DNA of 64,000 nt from Rhodanobacteraceae bacterium (GTDB taxonomy: Bacteria > Pseudomonadota > Gammaproteobacteria > Xanthomonadales > Xanthomonadaceae): positions 245,763 to 309,762 of the forward strand of contig JACKOX010000002.1 in the NCBI GenBank assembly GCA_024233975.1, given 5' to 3'. Shown one piece after another: positions 42,476-53,647 of this stretch. A program made the translations under genes and the position numbers. The notes under the pieces were generated by a model, which was not told the origin of the DNA, searched no databases, and saw only the letters and a program-made list of their open reading frames with translations. The number at the start of each line of letters is the position of its first letter. Positions within the stretch are counted from its first letter, which is position 1.

Positions 42476-43254
42476 GTGTCTGGCAACAGTTGATCCTGGT
42501 CTGGGTCATCGCTGCGATCGCGCAGAGCCTGGCCTGGGTGTGGCAGCACCGGCGCCGCAATGCCGGCATCGTCGACGTCGTCTGGTCATTTGGCGTTGGC
42601 GCGGCGGCGCTGCTGGTGGCGGCCACGGGCACGGGTTCCGTGCTTCCCCGACTGCTGCTGGGCGTGCTCGGTGGCGTCTGGGGTCTGCGTCTCGGTCTGC
42701 ACCTGCTTCATCGCGTGTGCGGCGAACCTGAGGATGGCCGATACCAGCAGTTGCGCCAGCGCTGGGGCGATGCGCCGCACAAGTGGCTGGCCATGTTCCA
42801 GTTCCAGGCGCTGCTGATCGCCCTGTTCTCGCTGCCATTCCTCGCGGTCGCCACCAATCCCGTGCAGAGCTGGAACGCATGGTTCGTTGCGGCGATGGTC
42901 GTGTGGCTGGGCAGCGTCGCTGGCGAGGCCATTGCAGATCGCCAGCTGGCCGGCTTCCGCACCGATCCCGACAACCGCGGTCGCACCTGCCGGCGTGGTC
43001 TGTGGCGCTATTCCCGGCATCCCAACTATTTCTTCGAATGGCTGCACTGGTTCGCCTACGTGCTGTTGGCGGTCGGCTCCCCGATCGCCTGGCTGGCGTG
43101 GGCGGGTCCCCTGGTGATGTACGTCTTCCTGCGCTGGATCAGCGGCATCCCGTTCACCGAAGCGCAAGCCTTGCGTAGTCGTGGCGAGGACTACGCGCGC
43201 TACCAGCGCAGCACGCCGATGCTGTTTCCGTGGTTCCCCGAGGAGGAGCGATGA
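42472..43254 (+). CDS. DUF1295 (steroid 5-alpha-reductase C-terminal-like) membrane protein
   Basis: 260 residues with about six membrane spans. The carboxyl signature is clear: FRTDPDNRGRTCRRGLWRYS, RHPNYFFEWLHWFAYVLLAV, MYVFLRWISGIPFTEAQALR, RGEDYARYQRSTPMLFPWFP. The same fold occurs in steroid reductases and isoprenylcysteine methyltransferases, which use lipophilic substrates at the membrane. By context it acts on the modified acyl chains or their precursors; the exact reaction is unknown. ATGA overlaps at both ends tie it to DUF2878 and the second methyltransferase. Confidence 0.9.
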   Translation: MSVWQQLILVWVIAAIAQSLAWVWQHRRRNAGIVDVVWSFGVGAAALLVAATGTGSVLPRLLLGVLGGVWGLRLGLHLLHRVCGEPEDGRYQQLRQRWGDAPHKWLAMFQFQALLIALFSLPFLAVATNPVQSWNAWFVAAMVVWLGSVAGEAIADRQLAGFRTDPDNRGRTCRRGLWRYSRHPNYFFEWLHWFAYVLLAVGSPIAWLAWAGPLVMYVFLRWISGIPFTEAQALRSRGEDYARYQRSTPMLFPWFPEEER

Positions 43255-44333
43255 ACACCCGTACCGATACCATGGAGCTGGCCATTGACCAGCCTGCTTC
43301 CGGCCTGCTTGGACTGGCCGAGCGTGGCCTGCTGCCGGACGCGCTGCTCCGCGCCGGAATTCGCCGGCTCTGCACCCAGCGCCTGCGTGAGGAGCACGCC
43401 GATGATCCCGCAGCGGCGTCACATCGCAATGCCCACTTGATCAATGAGCTGCGCCGAAGCCCGGTGGCGATCCATACCGATGCTGCCAATCGCCAGCACT
43501 ACGAACTGCCGCCGGAGTTCTTCCGCCAGTGCCTCGGGCCGCGACTGAAATATTCGGGTTGCTACTACCCGACGGGCTCGGAGTCGCTGGGCGAAGCGGA
43601 AGCCGCGATGCTTTCGCTCTACGGCGAGCGTGCCGAGCTGGCGGATGGCCAGGACATCCTTGAGCTGGGCTGCGGCTGGGGATCGCTGACGCTGTGGATG
43701 GCCGAACAGTTTCCGCAGTCGCGCATCACCGCCGTGTCCAATTCTTCGACGCAGCGGAAGTTCATCGAAAGCCGCTGTCGCGAGCGAGGTTTCACCAATG
43801 TGCGCGTGGTCACCAACGACGTGAACTGGCTGGAGATGCCGGACGCGTCTTTCGACCGCTGCGTGTCTGTGGAAATGTTTGAACACATGCGCAACTACGC
43901 CACGCTGCTGAACCGGATCGGCGGCTGGCTGCGCCCCGGCGGCAAGCTGTTCGTGCACATCTTCTGCCATCGCCAGCTGCTGTATCCCTTCGAGACCGAA
44001 GGCGAGGACAACTGGATGGGCCGGCACTTTTTCACTGGTGGCCTGATGCCGGCGGCCGACACGCTGCTGTGGTTCCAGGATTCGCTGCGCATCGAGGACC
44101 GCTGGCTGCTCGACGGTACGCACTACCAGCGGACCGCCAACCATTGGCTTGCCAACCAGGACCTGAAGCGGGACGCCGTGATGGCGATCCTGCGCGAAGC
44201 CTATGGCGACGCCGCCACGTTGTGGCATCAGCGCTGGCGCATGTTCTGGATGGCCTGCGCCGAACTGTTCGGCTATGACCAGGGGCGTGAGTGGATGATC
44301 GCGCATTACCGCTTCGCGAAGGCGTCATCATGA
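43251..44333 (+). CDS. Cyclopropane-synthase-family SAM-dependent methyltransferase (second copy, intact)
   Basis: 360 residues. SAM motif I is ILELGCGWGSLTLWMAE (residues about 137-153), followed by ITAVSNSSTQRKFIESRCRE, a motif II-like VVTNDVNWLEM, and FDRCVSVEMFEHMRNYATLL. The carboxyl half shows FVHIFCHRQLLYPFETEGED and a long helical tail. It resembles the coclaurine N-methyltransferase-like branch of the family more than classical Cfa, so its substrate may differ from that of the gene at 40678. In furan-fatty-acid loci a relative (UfaM) methylates unsaturated chains; assignment here is inference. ATG 43251 overlaps the previous stop. Confidence 0.88.
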   Translation: MNTRTDTMELAIDQPASGLLGLAERGLLPDALLRAGIRRLCTQRLREEHADDPAAASHRNAHLINELRRSPVAIHTDAANRQHYELPPEFFRQCLGPRLKYSGCYYPTGSESLGEAEAAMLSLYGERAELADGQDILELGCGWGSLTLWMAEQFPQSRITAVSNSSTQRKFIESRCRERGFTNVRVVTNDVNWLEMPDASFDRCVSVEMFEHMRNYATLLNRIGGWLRPGGKLFVHIFCHRQLLYPFETEGEDNWMGRHFFTGGLMPAADTLLWFQDSLRIEDRWLLDGTHYQRTANHWLANQDLKRDAVMAILREAYGDAATLWHQRWRMFWMACAELFGYDQGREWMIAHYRFAKASS

Positions 44334-44887
44334 TGCCGCGTCTCGCCATGCTGACACTGATAGCTGGCAGTGTTGCCGCCGGCTTGGCCGGCTGTGCGTC
44401 GCGGCCGACCATTCCTCCAGTCGCCAATGTCGACCTCGATCGTTTCATGGGCGACTGGTACGTCATCGCGCATATCCCGACCTGGCCGGAGCGACATGCT
44501 TACGATGCGGTGGAGTCGTACCGCCGCGGCGACGACGGCCGCATCTACACGACCTTCCGCTACCGCAAGGGCAGTTTCGACGAGCCCTTGAGCACTATGC
44601 ATCCGGTCGCCACCGTGGTGCCGGACACCGGCAATGCGGTCTGGGGCATGCAGTTCGTCTGGCCGATCAAGGCCGAGTACGTGATCGTGGACCTCGATCC
44701 CGACTACAAGTTGACCATCATCGGCCGCAGTGATCGCGACTACGTCTGGTTGATGGCCAGGACGCCGACCATCCCGGACGCGGAATTCGACAAGGCGATC
44801 CGCAAGATCGCGGCCCTCGGCTACAACACCAGTGAAATTCGCATGGTCCCGCAGTCAGTCCGAATGGACGCAGCTGGGTCAGGGTGA
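44330..44887 (+). CDS. Lipocalin-family lipoprotein (Blc type)
   Basis: 185 residues. The lipoprotein signal MMPRLAMLTLIAGSVAAGLA-GC gives Cys22. The lipocalin GxW motif is VDLDRFMGDWYVIAHIPTWP (near 34-53), and the barrel strands AYDAVESYRRGDDGRIYTTF, FVWPIKAEYVIVDLDPDYKL and GRSDRDYVWLMARTP follow the Blc family. These bind fatty acids or lysophospholipids and are induced by envelope stress. It is last in the ECF/ChrR lipid operon, with an ATGA overlap to the methyltransferase, and may carry or salvage modified lipids. Outer-membrane location is likely. Confidence 0.9.
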   Translation: MMPRLAMLTLIAGSVAAGLAGCASRPTIPPVANVDLDRFMGDWYVIAHIPTWPERHAYDAVESYRRGDDGRIYTTFRYRKGSFDEPLSTMHPVATVVPDTGNAVWGMQFVWPIKAEYVIVDLDPDYKLTIIGRSDRDYVWLMARTPTIPDAEFDKAIRKIAALGYNTSEIRMVPQSVRMDAAGSG

Positions 44888-44954
44888 CATCCAGCAACCT
44901 GCACGCTTCTGCCCCAGCGAAGCAGGCGCGGCAATGGATTGCTGCCATGGACGC

Positions 44955-45437
44955 TCAAGACCCTGCGCGACTAACCGGCTTGAACATGTGGATGTTGGTA
45001 GTCGAATATCCCATGCGTTCGTATAGCGCCCGAGCTGCGGAGTTGTGACCGAAAACGTGCAGTGCAACACCGCCAAGACCTTGTCCCTGGGCTACTAGGT
45101 CAAGGGCGTTCAGCGCCGCGACTGCATGACCTTCCCGCCGGTGTTCGGGGTCGATGTAGATGTCGTAAACGTAAGCAACGGGTTGATTAGCGCGTATTTG
45201 TGACGCGTACCACAGCGATCCAACAGCTGTCTGTTGTGCGCCAATGCGCAGTACCAGGAACCAATGGTGCTCAGTACGACGTCCATCTGGTAGCAGTGAT
45301 CGAAAGGACGCCTCGGCCTGAGCGAGAGATTCTGATTCGCTCCATTCGCCGGAACGGACTTTCTCTGCAGCATAATCGGCGACTGATCGCTTGGAGAATC
45401 TTTCGAACTCGCTATCCGTCATTGGCACGAGAAGCAT
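44955..45437 (-). CDS. GNAT-family N-acetyltransferase
   Basis: 160 residues. The acetyl-CoA fold is recognisable from VAYVYDIYIDPEHRREGHAV (residues about 87-106, motif A with R-x-x-G-x-A) and HVFGHNSAARALYERMGYST (about 127-146, motif B). HHWFLVLRIGAQQTAVGSLW is the central strand pair. Its stop faces the lipocalin stop across a 67-base gap, and its start lies 18 bases from the glmS stop, so it may be transcribed with glmS. Substrate unknown. Confidence 0.85.
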   Translation of the reverse strand: MLLVPMTDSEFERFSKRSVADYAAEKVRSGEWSESESLAQAEASFRSLLPDGRRTEHHWFLVLRIGAQQTAVGSLWYASQIRANQPVAYVYDIYIDPEHRREGHAVAALNALDLVAQGQGLGGVALHVFGHNSAARALYERMGYSTTNIHMFKPVSRAGS

Positions 45438-45455
45438 GGCTCGATGGCTCCTGCT

Positions 45456-47273
<1,818 letters not shown>

Positions 47274-47384
47274 ACGGTGATTCCCTTCGGTTGATGGCGC
47301 CATTGTAACGGCGCGGTCATCGGCGAATCCGGGCAAATCGCGGGCAATTGCGGCGCGACGGAGGCCGGACTGTCCGCCGCGGCT

Positions 47385-47397
47385 GTCCGATGCGGAC
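47385..47397. promoter_or_regulatory. Possible enhancer site for the sigma-54 activator
   Basis: GTCCG-ATG-CGGAC (47385-47397) is a short perfect dyad about 55-65 bases upstream of the sigma-54 promoter, with further GGAC and GTCC copies at about 47365-47376. Position suits an NtrC-family activator site, but the dyad is short in GC-rich DNA. Confidence 0.25.
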
Positions 47398-47450
47398 GCC
47401 CGGACGCTGCGGCCGCCAACAAAAAATCAATAAAAATCAACAAATTGATG

Positions 47451-47467
47451 TTGGCACGAATTCTGCT
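47451..47467 (+). promoter_or_regulatory. Sigma-54 promoter (-24/-12)
   Basis: TTGGCACG (47451-47458), four bases, CTGCT (47463-47467). The invariant GG (47453-47454) and GC (47465-47466) are exactly ten bases apart, and only one base departs from TGGCACG-N4-TTGC. It lies in an A/T-rich patch of an otherwise GC-rich gap. A start near 47478 would exclude the ATG at 47471 and support ATG 47513 for the adaptor gene. The NtrC-family regulator gene at 52294 is the natural activator. Confidence 0.75.
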
Positions 47468-47512
47468 GTGATGTTCCGTGGACCTTATCGCCAAACGGAC
47501 GACCGCATTCCC

Positions 47513-48781
47513 ATGATTCGAGACACCGCCGCCCAGGATCGTCGCATCGACACCGCACCACGTCGCCCACTCTGGCACTGGCTGCTGGGTGCTGGCCTGC
47601 TGCTGGCCGTGGCCATGCTGCTGTTTTCCGGTGTCGGTGGCTGGCTGTCCGGCGAGCGCTCGATCTCCGCATCGCGCCTGCGCATCGCCACGGTGGAGCG
47701 CGGCACGCTGGTGCGTGACGCCGTGGTCAATGGGCGCGCGGTGGCGGCGGTCAGCCCCACCGTCTATGCGCCGGTGGCGGCGACGGTCGAGCTGCTGCAT
47801 CAGGCCGGTGATCGCGTGCAGCGCGACGACGTGCTGGCGCGGCTGGATTCACCCGAGCTGACCAACGAGCTGGCGCGCGAGCGCTCGACGCTGGACCAGC
47901 TGGCAGCGGCCGCCGGGCGTGCCGAGATCATGGCCCGTCAGGCCAAGCTGGAAGCCCGTCGTGAAGCCGACGAAGCGGCCATTGCACTGACTGCGGCCGA
48001 GCGTGACCTGCAGCGCACGCAGCGCGGTTTCGAACTGGGCGCACTGCCGCAGATCGACGTGCTGCGCGCCGAGGATGCGAAGAAGAGCGCGGAGATCCGC
48101 AACCGCAATGCGGCTTCGCAGCTGACCCTGTCCAACCAGAGCAGCGACTTCGATCTGGAGACGCAGCAGAAGCTGGCCGAACGCCAGCGCCTGCTGGTCA
48201 CTGATCTGGAGCGCCGCGTCGCCGACCTTGAAGTGCGCGCGCCGGTGGACGGCATCATCGGCACGGTGGCGGTCACCGACCGCGCCCGCGTCGCCGCGAA
48301 CAGCCCGCTGATGACGCTGGTCGACCTGTCACGCCTGGAAGTCGAACTCACCGTGCCGGAGTCCTACGCCGATGATCTCGGTATTGGCATGACCGCCGAG
48401 GTCAGCATCGGTACCGAACGTGCCAACGGCCAGCTGTCGTCGATTTCGCCGGAAGTGGTCAATGGCCAGGTGCTGGCACGGGTGCGATTCGATGGCGAGC
48501 AGCCGCCGGGACTGCGGCAGAACCAGCGCGTCAGCGCGCGCGTGCTGATCGAGGAGCGTCCCGACGTGCTGATGCTGGCGCGCGGTCCCTTCGTCGAGCA
48601 GGGCAGTGGCCGCTATGCCTGGCGCGTCGAGGACGGCATCGCCAGCCGGCAGAACATTCGCCTCGGCGCCACCAGCGCGCAGGCCGTCGAAGTGCTGGAT
48701 GGCCTGTCGCTGGGCGACGAGGTGGTGGTTTCCGGTGCGGACACATTTGGTGACGCCGAGAACGTCCGCATCAACTACTGA
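47513..48781 (+). CDS. HlyD/MacA-like periplasmic adaptor of an ABC exporter
   Basis: 422 residues from ATG 47513 (MIRDTAAQDRRIDTAPRRPL), chosen because the sigma-54 start site lies after the ATG at 47471. One transmembrane anchor WHWLLGAGLLLAVAMLLFSG (residues about 21-40) is followed by a lipoyl half (VYAPVAATVELLHQAGDRVQ). Next come a long coiled-coil (about 110-235, heptad-like ELARERSTLDQLAAAAGR to LAERQRLLVTDLERR), the second lipoyl half VRAPVDGIIGTVAV and a beta-barrel. This is the membrane-fusion part of a MacAB-type machine. The ATPase and two permeases follow. No outer-membrane channel is encoded nearby. Confidence 0.88.
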   Translation: MIRDTAAQDRRIDTAPRRPLWHWLLGAGLLLAVAMLLFSGVGGWLSGERSISASRLRIATVERGTLVRDAVVNGRAVAAVSPTVYAPVAATVELLHQAGDRVQRDDVLARLDSPELTNELARERSTLDQLAAAAGRAEIMARQAKLEARREADEAAIALTAAERDLQRTQRGFELGALPQIDVLRAEDAKKSAEIRNRNAASQLTLSNQSSDFDLETQQKLAERQRLLVTDLERRVADLEVRAPVDGIIGTVAVTDRARVAANSPLMTLVDLSRLEVELTVPESYADDLGIGMTAEVSIGTERANGQLSSISPEVVNGQVLARVRFDGEQPPGLRQNQRVSARVLIEERPDVLMLARGPFVEQGSGRYAWRVEDGIASRQNIRLGATSAQAVEVLDGLSLGDEVVVSGADTFGDAENVRINY

Positions 48782-48892
48782 CGCATGAACGATTGAGTCC
48801 CTGAAACGGAACCGCCCCCGGCGGCATCCAACCCCAACCCCATCGACGACATCGAGACGTGGCGTCGACAAATCGCAGCAAGGAGAACCGCG

Positions 48893-49624
48893 ATGCTGGT
48901 CATGAAGGATCTGAGCAAGGTGTACCGCACCCACCTCATCGAAACCCACGCCCTGCGTGGCTTCGACATCAACGTGCGCGAGGGCGAGTTCGTCGCCGTG
49001 ACCGGACCTTCGGGTTCGGGCAAGACCACGTTCCTCAACATCGCCGGCCTGCTGGAGGAGTTCACCGGCGGCACCTACGAGCTGGACGGCGTGAATGTCG
49101 CCGGGCTGGATGACCGTGCGCGCTCGAAGCTGCGCAACGAGAAGCTGGGCTTCATCTTCCAGGGCTTCAACCTGATACCCGACCTCAACCTGTTCGACAA
49201 CGTCGACGTGCCGCTGCGCTACCGCGGTCTGCCGTCGGCCGAGCGCCGTCGTCGCATCGAGGACGCGCTGTCCCGCGTTGGCCTCAGTTCGCGCATGAAG
49301 CACTACCCGGCGGAGCTGTCTGGCGGCCAGCAGCAGCGCGTGGCGATCGCCCGCGCTCTGGCTGGCGATCCGCGCGTGCTGCTGGCCGACGAGCCCACCG
49401 GCAACCTGGATTCGCAGATGGCGCGTGGCGTGATGGAGCTGCTGGAGGACATCAACGCGCAGGGCACCACGATCATCATGGTGACCCACGATCCGGAGCT
49501 CGCAGCACGCGCGCAGCGCAACGTGCACATCGTCGACGGCCAGATCACCGACCTGCTGCAGGAGCCGGTGCTGAAGGCTGCCGAACATGCCGCCGAGCGT
49601 GCTGCCGTGGCAGCACAGGGCTGA
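48893..49624 (+). CDS. MacB/LolD-type ABC transporter ATP-binding protein
   Basis: 243 residues. Walker A is GPSGSGKTTFLNI (residues about 39-51). The Q-loop is in LGFIFQGFNLIPDL (near 87), signature LSGGQQQRVAIARAL (near 142), Walker B VLLADEPTGNLDS (near 162) and the switch His in MVTHDPELA (near 198). The first half matches the lipoprotein/macrolide-exporter group. SD AAGGAG precedes ATG 48893. A 111-base gap from the adaptor holds no gene. It energises the two FtsX-like permeases that follow; the whole unit resembles MacAB, but with two separate permeases. Confidence 0.94.
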   Translation: MLVMKDLSKVYRTHLIETHALRGFDINVREGEFVAVTGPSGSGKTTFLNIAGLLEEFTGGTYELDGVNVAGLDDRARSKLRNEKLGFIFQGFNLIPDLNLFDNVDVPLRYRGLPSAERRRRIEDALSRVGLSSRMKHYPAELSGGQQQRVAIARALAGDPRVLLADEPTGNLDSQMARGVMELLEDINAQGTTIIMVTHDPELAARAQRNVHIVDGQITDLLQEPVLKAAEHAAERAAVAAQG

Positions 49625-49634
49625 GGAGGGCGCC

Positions 49635-50951
49635 ATGTTCCGCTACTACCTATCCCTGGGTTTGCGCAGCCTGCGCCGCAACCCGATCCTGACCGGCCTG
49701 ATGGTGCTCACGCTGTCGGTGGGCATCGCCGCCAGCATGTCGACCCTGACCGTGCTGCACGTGATGTCGGGTGACCCGATTCCGCACAAGAGCGATCGCC
49801 TGTTCGTTCCGCAGTTCAACTACGGCGAACTGCGCGGCTACGATCCCAACGAGGACCTCGACCAGCAGGTCGCCTACACCGAGGCGCGCAACCTGCTCGA
49901 CAGCGGCTTTGGGGTGCGTCGCGTCGCGGTCTACGGCATGAATGGCGCGTTGCGCACGCAGGATCCCGATTTCCAGGCCATCGTCGGCAACGGCCTCGCC
50001 GCTTCCCGCGATTTCTTCGCCATGTTCGAGGTGCCGTTCCTGCACGGTGGCGTGTGGTCGGAGGCCGACGAGCAGAACGCTGCCGACGTGGTGGTGCTGA
50101 GCCGGAAGATGGCCGAGCGCCTGTTCGGCAAGACCGACGCCGTGGGTGAGCGCGTCCGCATGGGCGAGAACTTCTACAAGGTCGTTGGCGTGCTCGACGA
50201 CTGGCAGCCGCTGCCCAAGTACTACCGCCTGATCAACGGCAACGGCGGTGCCTTCTACGGTGAAGAGGAATACATCGAACCCTTCGCCACGGCGGTGCGT
50301 CACGAGGAAGGCAACAGCGGCAGCAACAACTGCACCGGCAAGGGCCCGGATCCGGGCTGGCAGGGCTGGCTGGACTCCGACTGCACCTGGATCCAGTTCT
50401 GGTTCGAGACCGAGTCGGCGTCCGACCGCCAGGCGCTGACCGAGTACCTTGGCGCCTACATCGACGAGCAGAAGCAGTTGGGTCGCTTCGAGCGTCCGTC
50501 GCGGATCGCCGTCAGCAACGTGATGGAGTGGATGCAGCTGCTCAACGTGGTTGGCGATGACAGCCGCATCTCGACCTGGCTGGCCTTCGGCTTCCTGCTG
50601 GTCTGCCTGGTCAATACCGTCGGCCTGCTGCTGGCCAAGTTCACCGCGCGTGCCGGCGAGATCGGCGTGCGCCGCGCGCTGGGTGCGTCACGCGGCGAGA
50701 TCTTTGCCCAATACCTTATCGAGGCGGCCGTGATCGGCCTCGTTGGTGGCGTGGTCGGCCTGCTGCTGGCCTTCGGTGGGCTGGCGCTCATCGCCAAGCA
50801 GTCCAACGCCATGTCGATGGTGGCGAGCATGGACTGGGAGATGCTGCTGCTCACCATCGTCCTGGCCGTGGTGGCCAGCATTCTTGCCGGCCTGCTGCCG
50901 ACCTGGCGCGCCTGCCAGGTGCTGCCGGCCATGCAGCTGAAGTCGCAATAA
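49635..50951 (+). CDS. FtsX-like ABC permease, first of two
   Basis: 438 residues from ATG 49635, with SD GAGGAGGG. One amino transmembrane helix (LGLRSLRRNPILTGLMVLTL) precedes a large periplasmic domain with a Gly/Asn-rich Cys loop (NNCTGKGPDPGWQGWLDSDC), whose two Cys may form a disulfide. Three carboxyl helices follow with the FtsX motif GEIGVRRALGASRGEIFAQY (near 335-355). MacB-type mechanotransmission permeases have this 1+3 topology. It probably pairs with the next permease as a heterodimer. The ten-base gap to it and shared order suggest one transcript from the sigma-54 promoter. Confidence 0.9.
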   Translation: MFRYYLSLGLRSLRRNPILTGLMVLTLSVGIAASMSTLTVLHVMSGDPIPHKSDRLFVPQFNYGELRGYDPNEDLDQQVAYTEARNLLDSGFGVRRVAVYGMNGALRTQDPDFQAIVGNGLAASRDFFAMFEVPFLHGGVWSEADEQNAADVVVLSRKMAERLFGKTDAVGERVRMGENFYKVVGVLDDWQPLPKYYRLINGNGGAFYGEEEYIEPFATAVRHEEGNSGSNNCTGKGPDPGWQGWLDSDCTWIQFWFETESASDRQALTEYLGAYIDEQKQLGRFERPSRIAVSNVMEWMQLLNVVGDDSRISTWLAFGFLLVCLVNTVGLLLAKFTARAGEIGVRRALGASRGEIFAQYLIEAAVIGLVGGVVGLLLAFGGLALIAKQSNAMSMVASMDWEMLLLTIVLAVVASILAGLLPTWRACQVLPAMQLKSQ

Positions 50952-50961
50952 GGAGACCACC

Positions 50962-52185
50962 ATGGAACTGCGACCGATCTTTTCCACCCTGATGCGCAAC
51001 AAGACCGGTGCGATTCTCATCGCGCTGCAGGTGGCGCTGACGCTGGCCATCGTCAGCAACGCACTGTTCATCATCACCCAGCGACTGGAAATCGCGTCAC
51101 GCCCCAGTGGCGTGGATGACGAGGGACAGGTCTTCGAAATCGGCATTGCCACGCTCAATGAGCCGGAAGACCCGGTGGCGCACCAGGAGCGCGACGAGGC
51201 GCTGATCCGCGCGGTGCCGGGCGTCGAGGCGGTGGCCTGGAGCAACCAGGTGCCGCTCGGCCAGTCCGGCTGGGGCATGGGTCTGTTCAACTCGCGCGAG
51301 CAGGAACAGTCGACGTCCTGGACGGGGCTGTATTTCACAGCGGGTCCACTGGTGGACGTGCTGGGACTCAAGATCGTCGAAGGCCGTGACTTCACGCCGT
51401 CCGACGTGGAAACCGTGGACTTCGACAAGGAGCGCCGTTTCGGCGGCAAGGCCATCGTCAGCGCCGCGCTGGCGAAGCGGCTGTCACCGGAAGGCAGCGT
51501 CGTTGGCAAGACCGTCTACGTCGGCAATGGCGAGGATGCCAGCGCCATGGAGGTGGTTGGCGTGGTCGAGCGCCTGCAGACGCCCTGGGCGCAGACCGAT
51601 GATGATGGCGAGATGAGCACGGTGAGCGCCATGCGCACCACCGAGCGCTTTTCCCGCTACGCCGTTCGCGCGGCGCCGGGCGAAGCCGAACGCGTGCAGC
51701 GTGACGTGGAGGCGGCACTGCTGGCGTCCGAGCCGGGACGGCTGGTGGTCCGCAACCGCACCATCGCCGAGAACCGGATCAACCGCTACCGCTCCGACAA
51801 GGCCATGGCCGGCACGCTGGTGACGGTGACCCTGCTGCTTCTGGTGGTGACGGCCAGCGGCATCGTCGGCATGGCCAGCCTTTGGGTGAACCAGCGACGC
51901 AAGCAGATCGGCGTTCGCCGTGCACTGGGCGCGACGCGCTTCGACATCCTGCGCTACTTCCTCACCGAGAACCTGATGATCACCGGTGGTGGCGTGCTGA
52001 TCGGCAGCATCCTGGCGCTGGCCCTGAACCAGGTGCTGGTCAGCCAGATGGAGCTGCCGCGCCTGCCGCTGGGCTATATCGGTGTCGGCGTCATGGCGCT
52101 GTGGCTACTGGGTATCCTGGCGGTATACGGCCCGGCGCGACGCGCCTCGCTGGTGCCGCCGGCCGTGGCCACGCGCGCCACCTGA
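50962..52185 (+). CDS. FtsX-like ABC permease, second of two
   Basis: 407 residues with the same 1+3 topology: amino helix KTGAILIALQVALTLAIVSN, periplasmic MacB-core-like domain, then LLLVVTASGIVGMASLWVNQ, the motif RRKQIGVRRALGATRFDILR (near 311-330) and two more helices. SD AAGGAG precedes ATG 50962. It lacks the Cys loop of the first permease. A strong terminator follows 8 bases after the stop, closing the exporter transcript before the two-component genes. Substrate unknown; such exporters often handle peptides, lipoproteins or antibiotics. Confidence 0.9.
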   Translation: MELRPIFSTLMRNKTGAILIALQVALTLAIVSNALFIITQRLEIASRPSGVDDEGQVFEIGIATLNEPEDPVAHQERDEALIRAVPGVEAVAWSNQVPLGQSGWGMGLFNSREQEQSTSWTGLYFTAGPLVDVLGLKIVEGRDFTPSDVETVDFDKERRFGGKAIVSAALAKRLSPEGSVVGKTVYVGNGEDASAMEVVGVVERLQTPWAQTDDDGEMSTVSAMRTTERFSRYAVRAAPGEAERVQRDVEAALLASEPGRLVVRNRTIAENRINRYRSDKAMAGTLVTVTLLLLVVTASGIVGMASLWVNQRRKQIGVRRALGATRFDILRYFLTENLMITGGGVLIGSILALALNQVLVSQMELPRLPLGYIGVGVMALWLLGILAVYGPARRASLVPPAVATRAT

Positions 52186-52192
52186 GTCCGGG

Positions 52193-52222
52193 CGGGCGAC
52201 GGTTCCCTGCCGTCGCCCGTTT
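52193..52222 (+). terminator. Intrinsic terminator after the exporter operon
   Basis: CGGGCGACGG (52193-52202), 7-base loop, CCGTCGCCCG (52210-52219), then TTT and a second T-rich step (TCGTTT). The ten-pair perfect stem lies just after the second permease stop, separating it from the response-regulator gene. Confidence 0.8.
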
Positions 52223-52293
52223 CCCGTCGTTTCGCGCCTGCCATCGAATTCGCGGCGGCACGTTGTCGGTTCCTCTTCCGCTAAGCTTGCGCC

Positions 52294-53646
<1,353 letters not shown>

Positions 53647-53647
53647 G

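Noticed and set aside
48329..49636. Minus-strand 435-codon open frame across the adaptor and ATPase genes
   Set aside because: It spans the end of one recognised gene and all of another on the opposite strand and has no recognisable domain.
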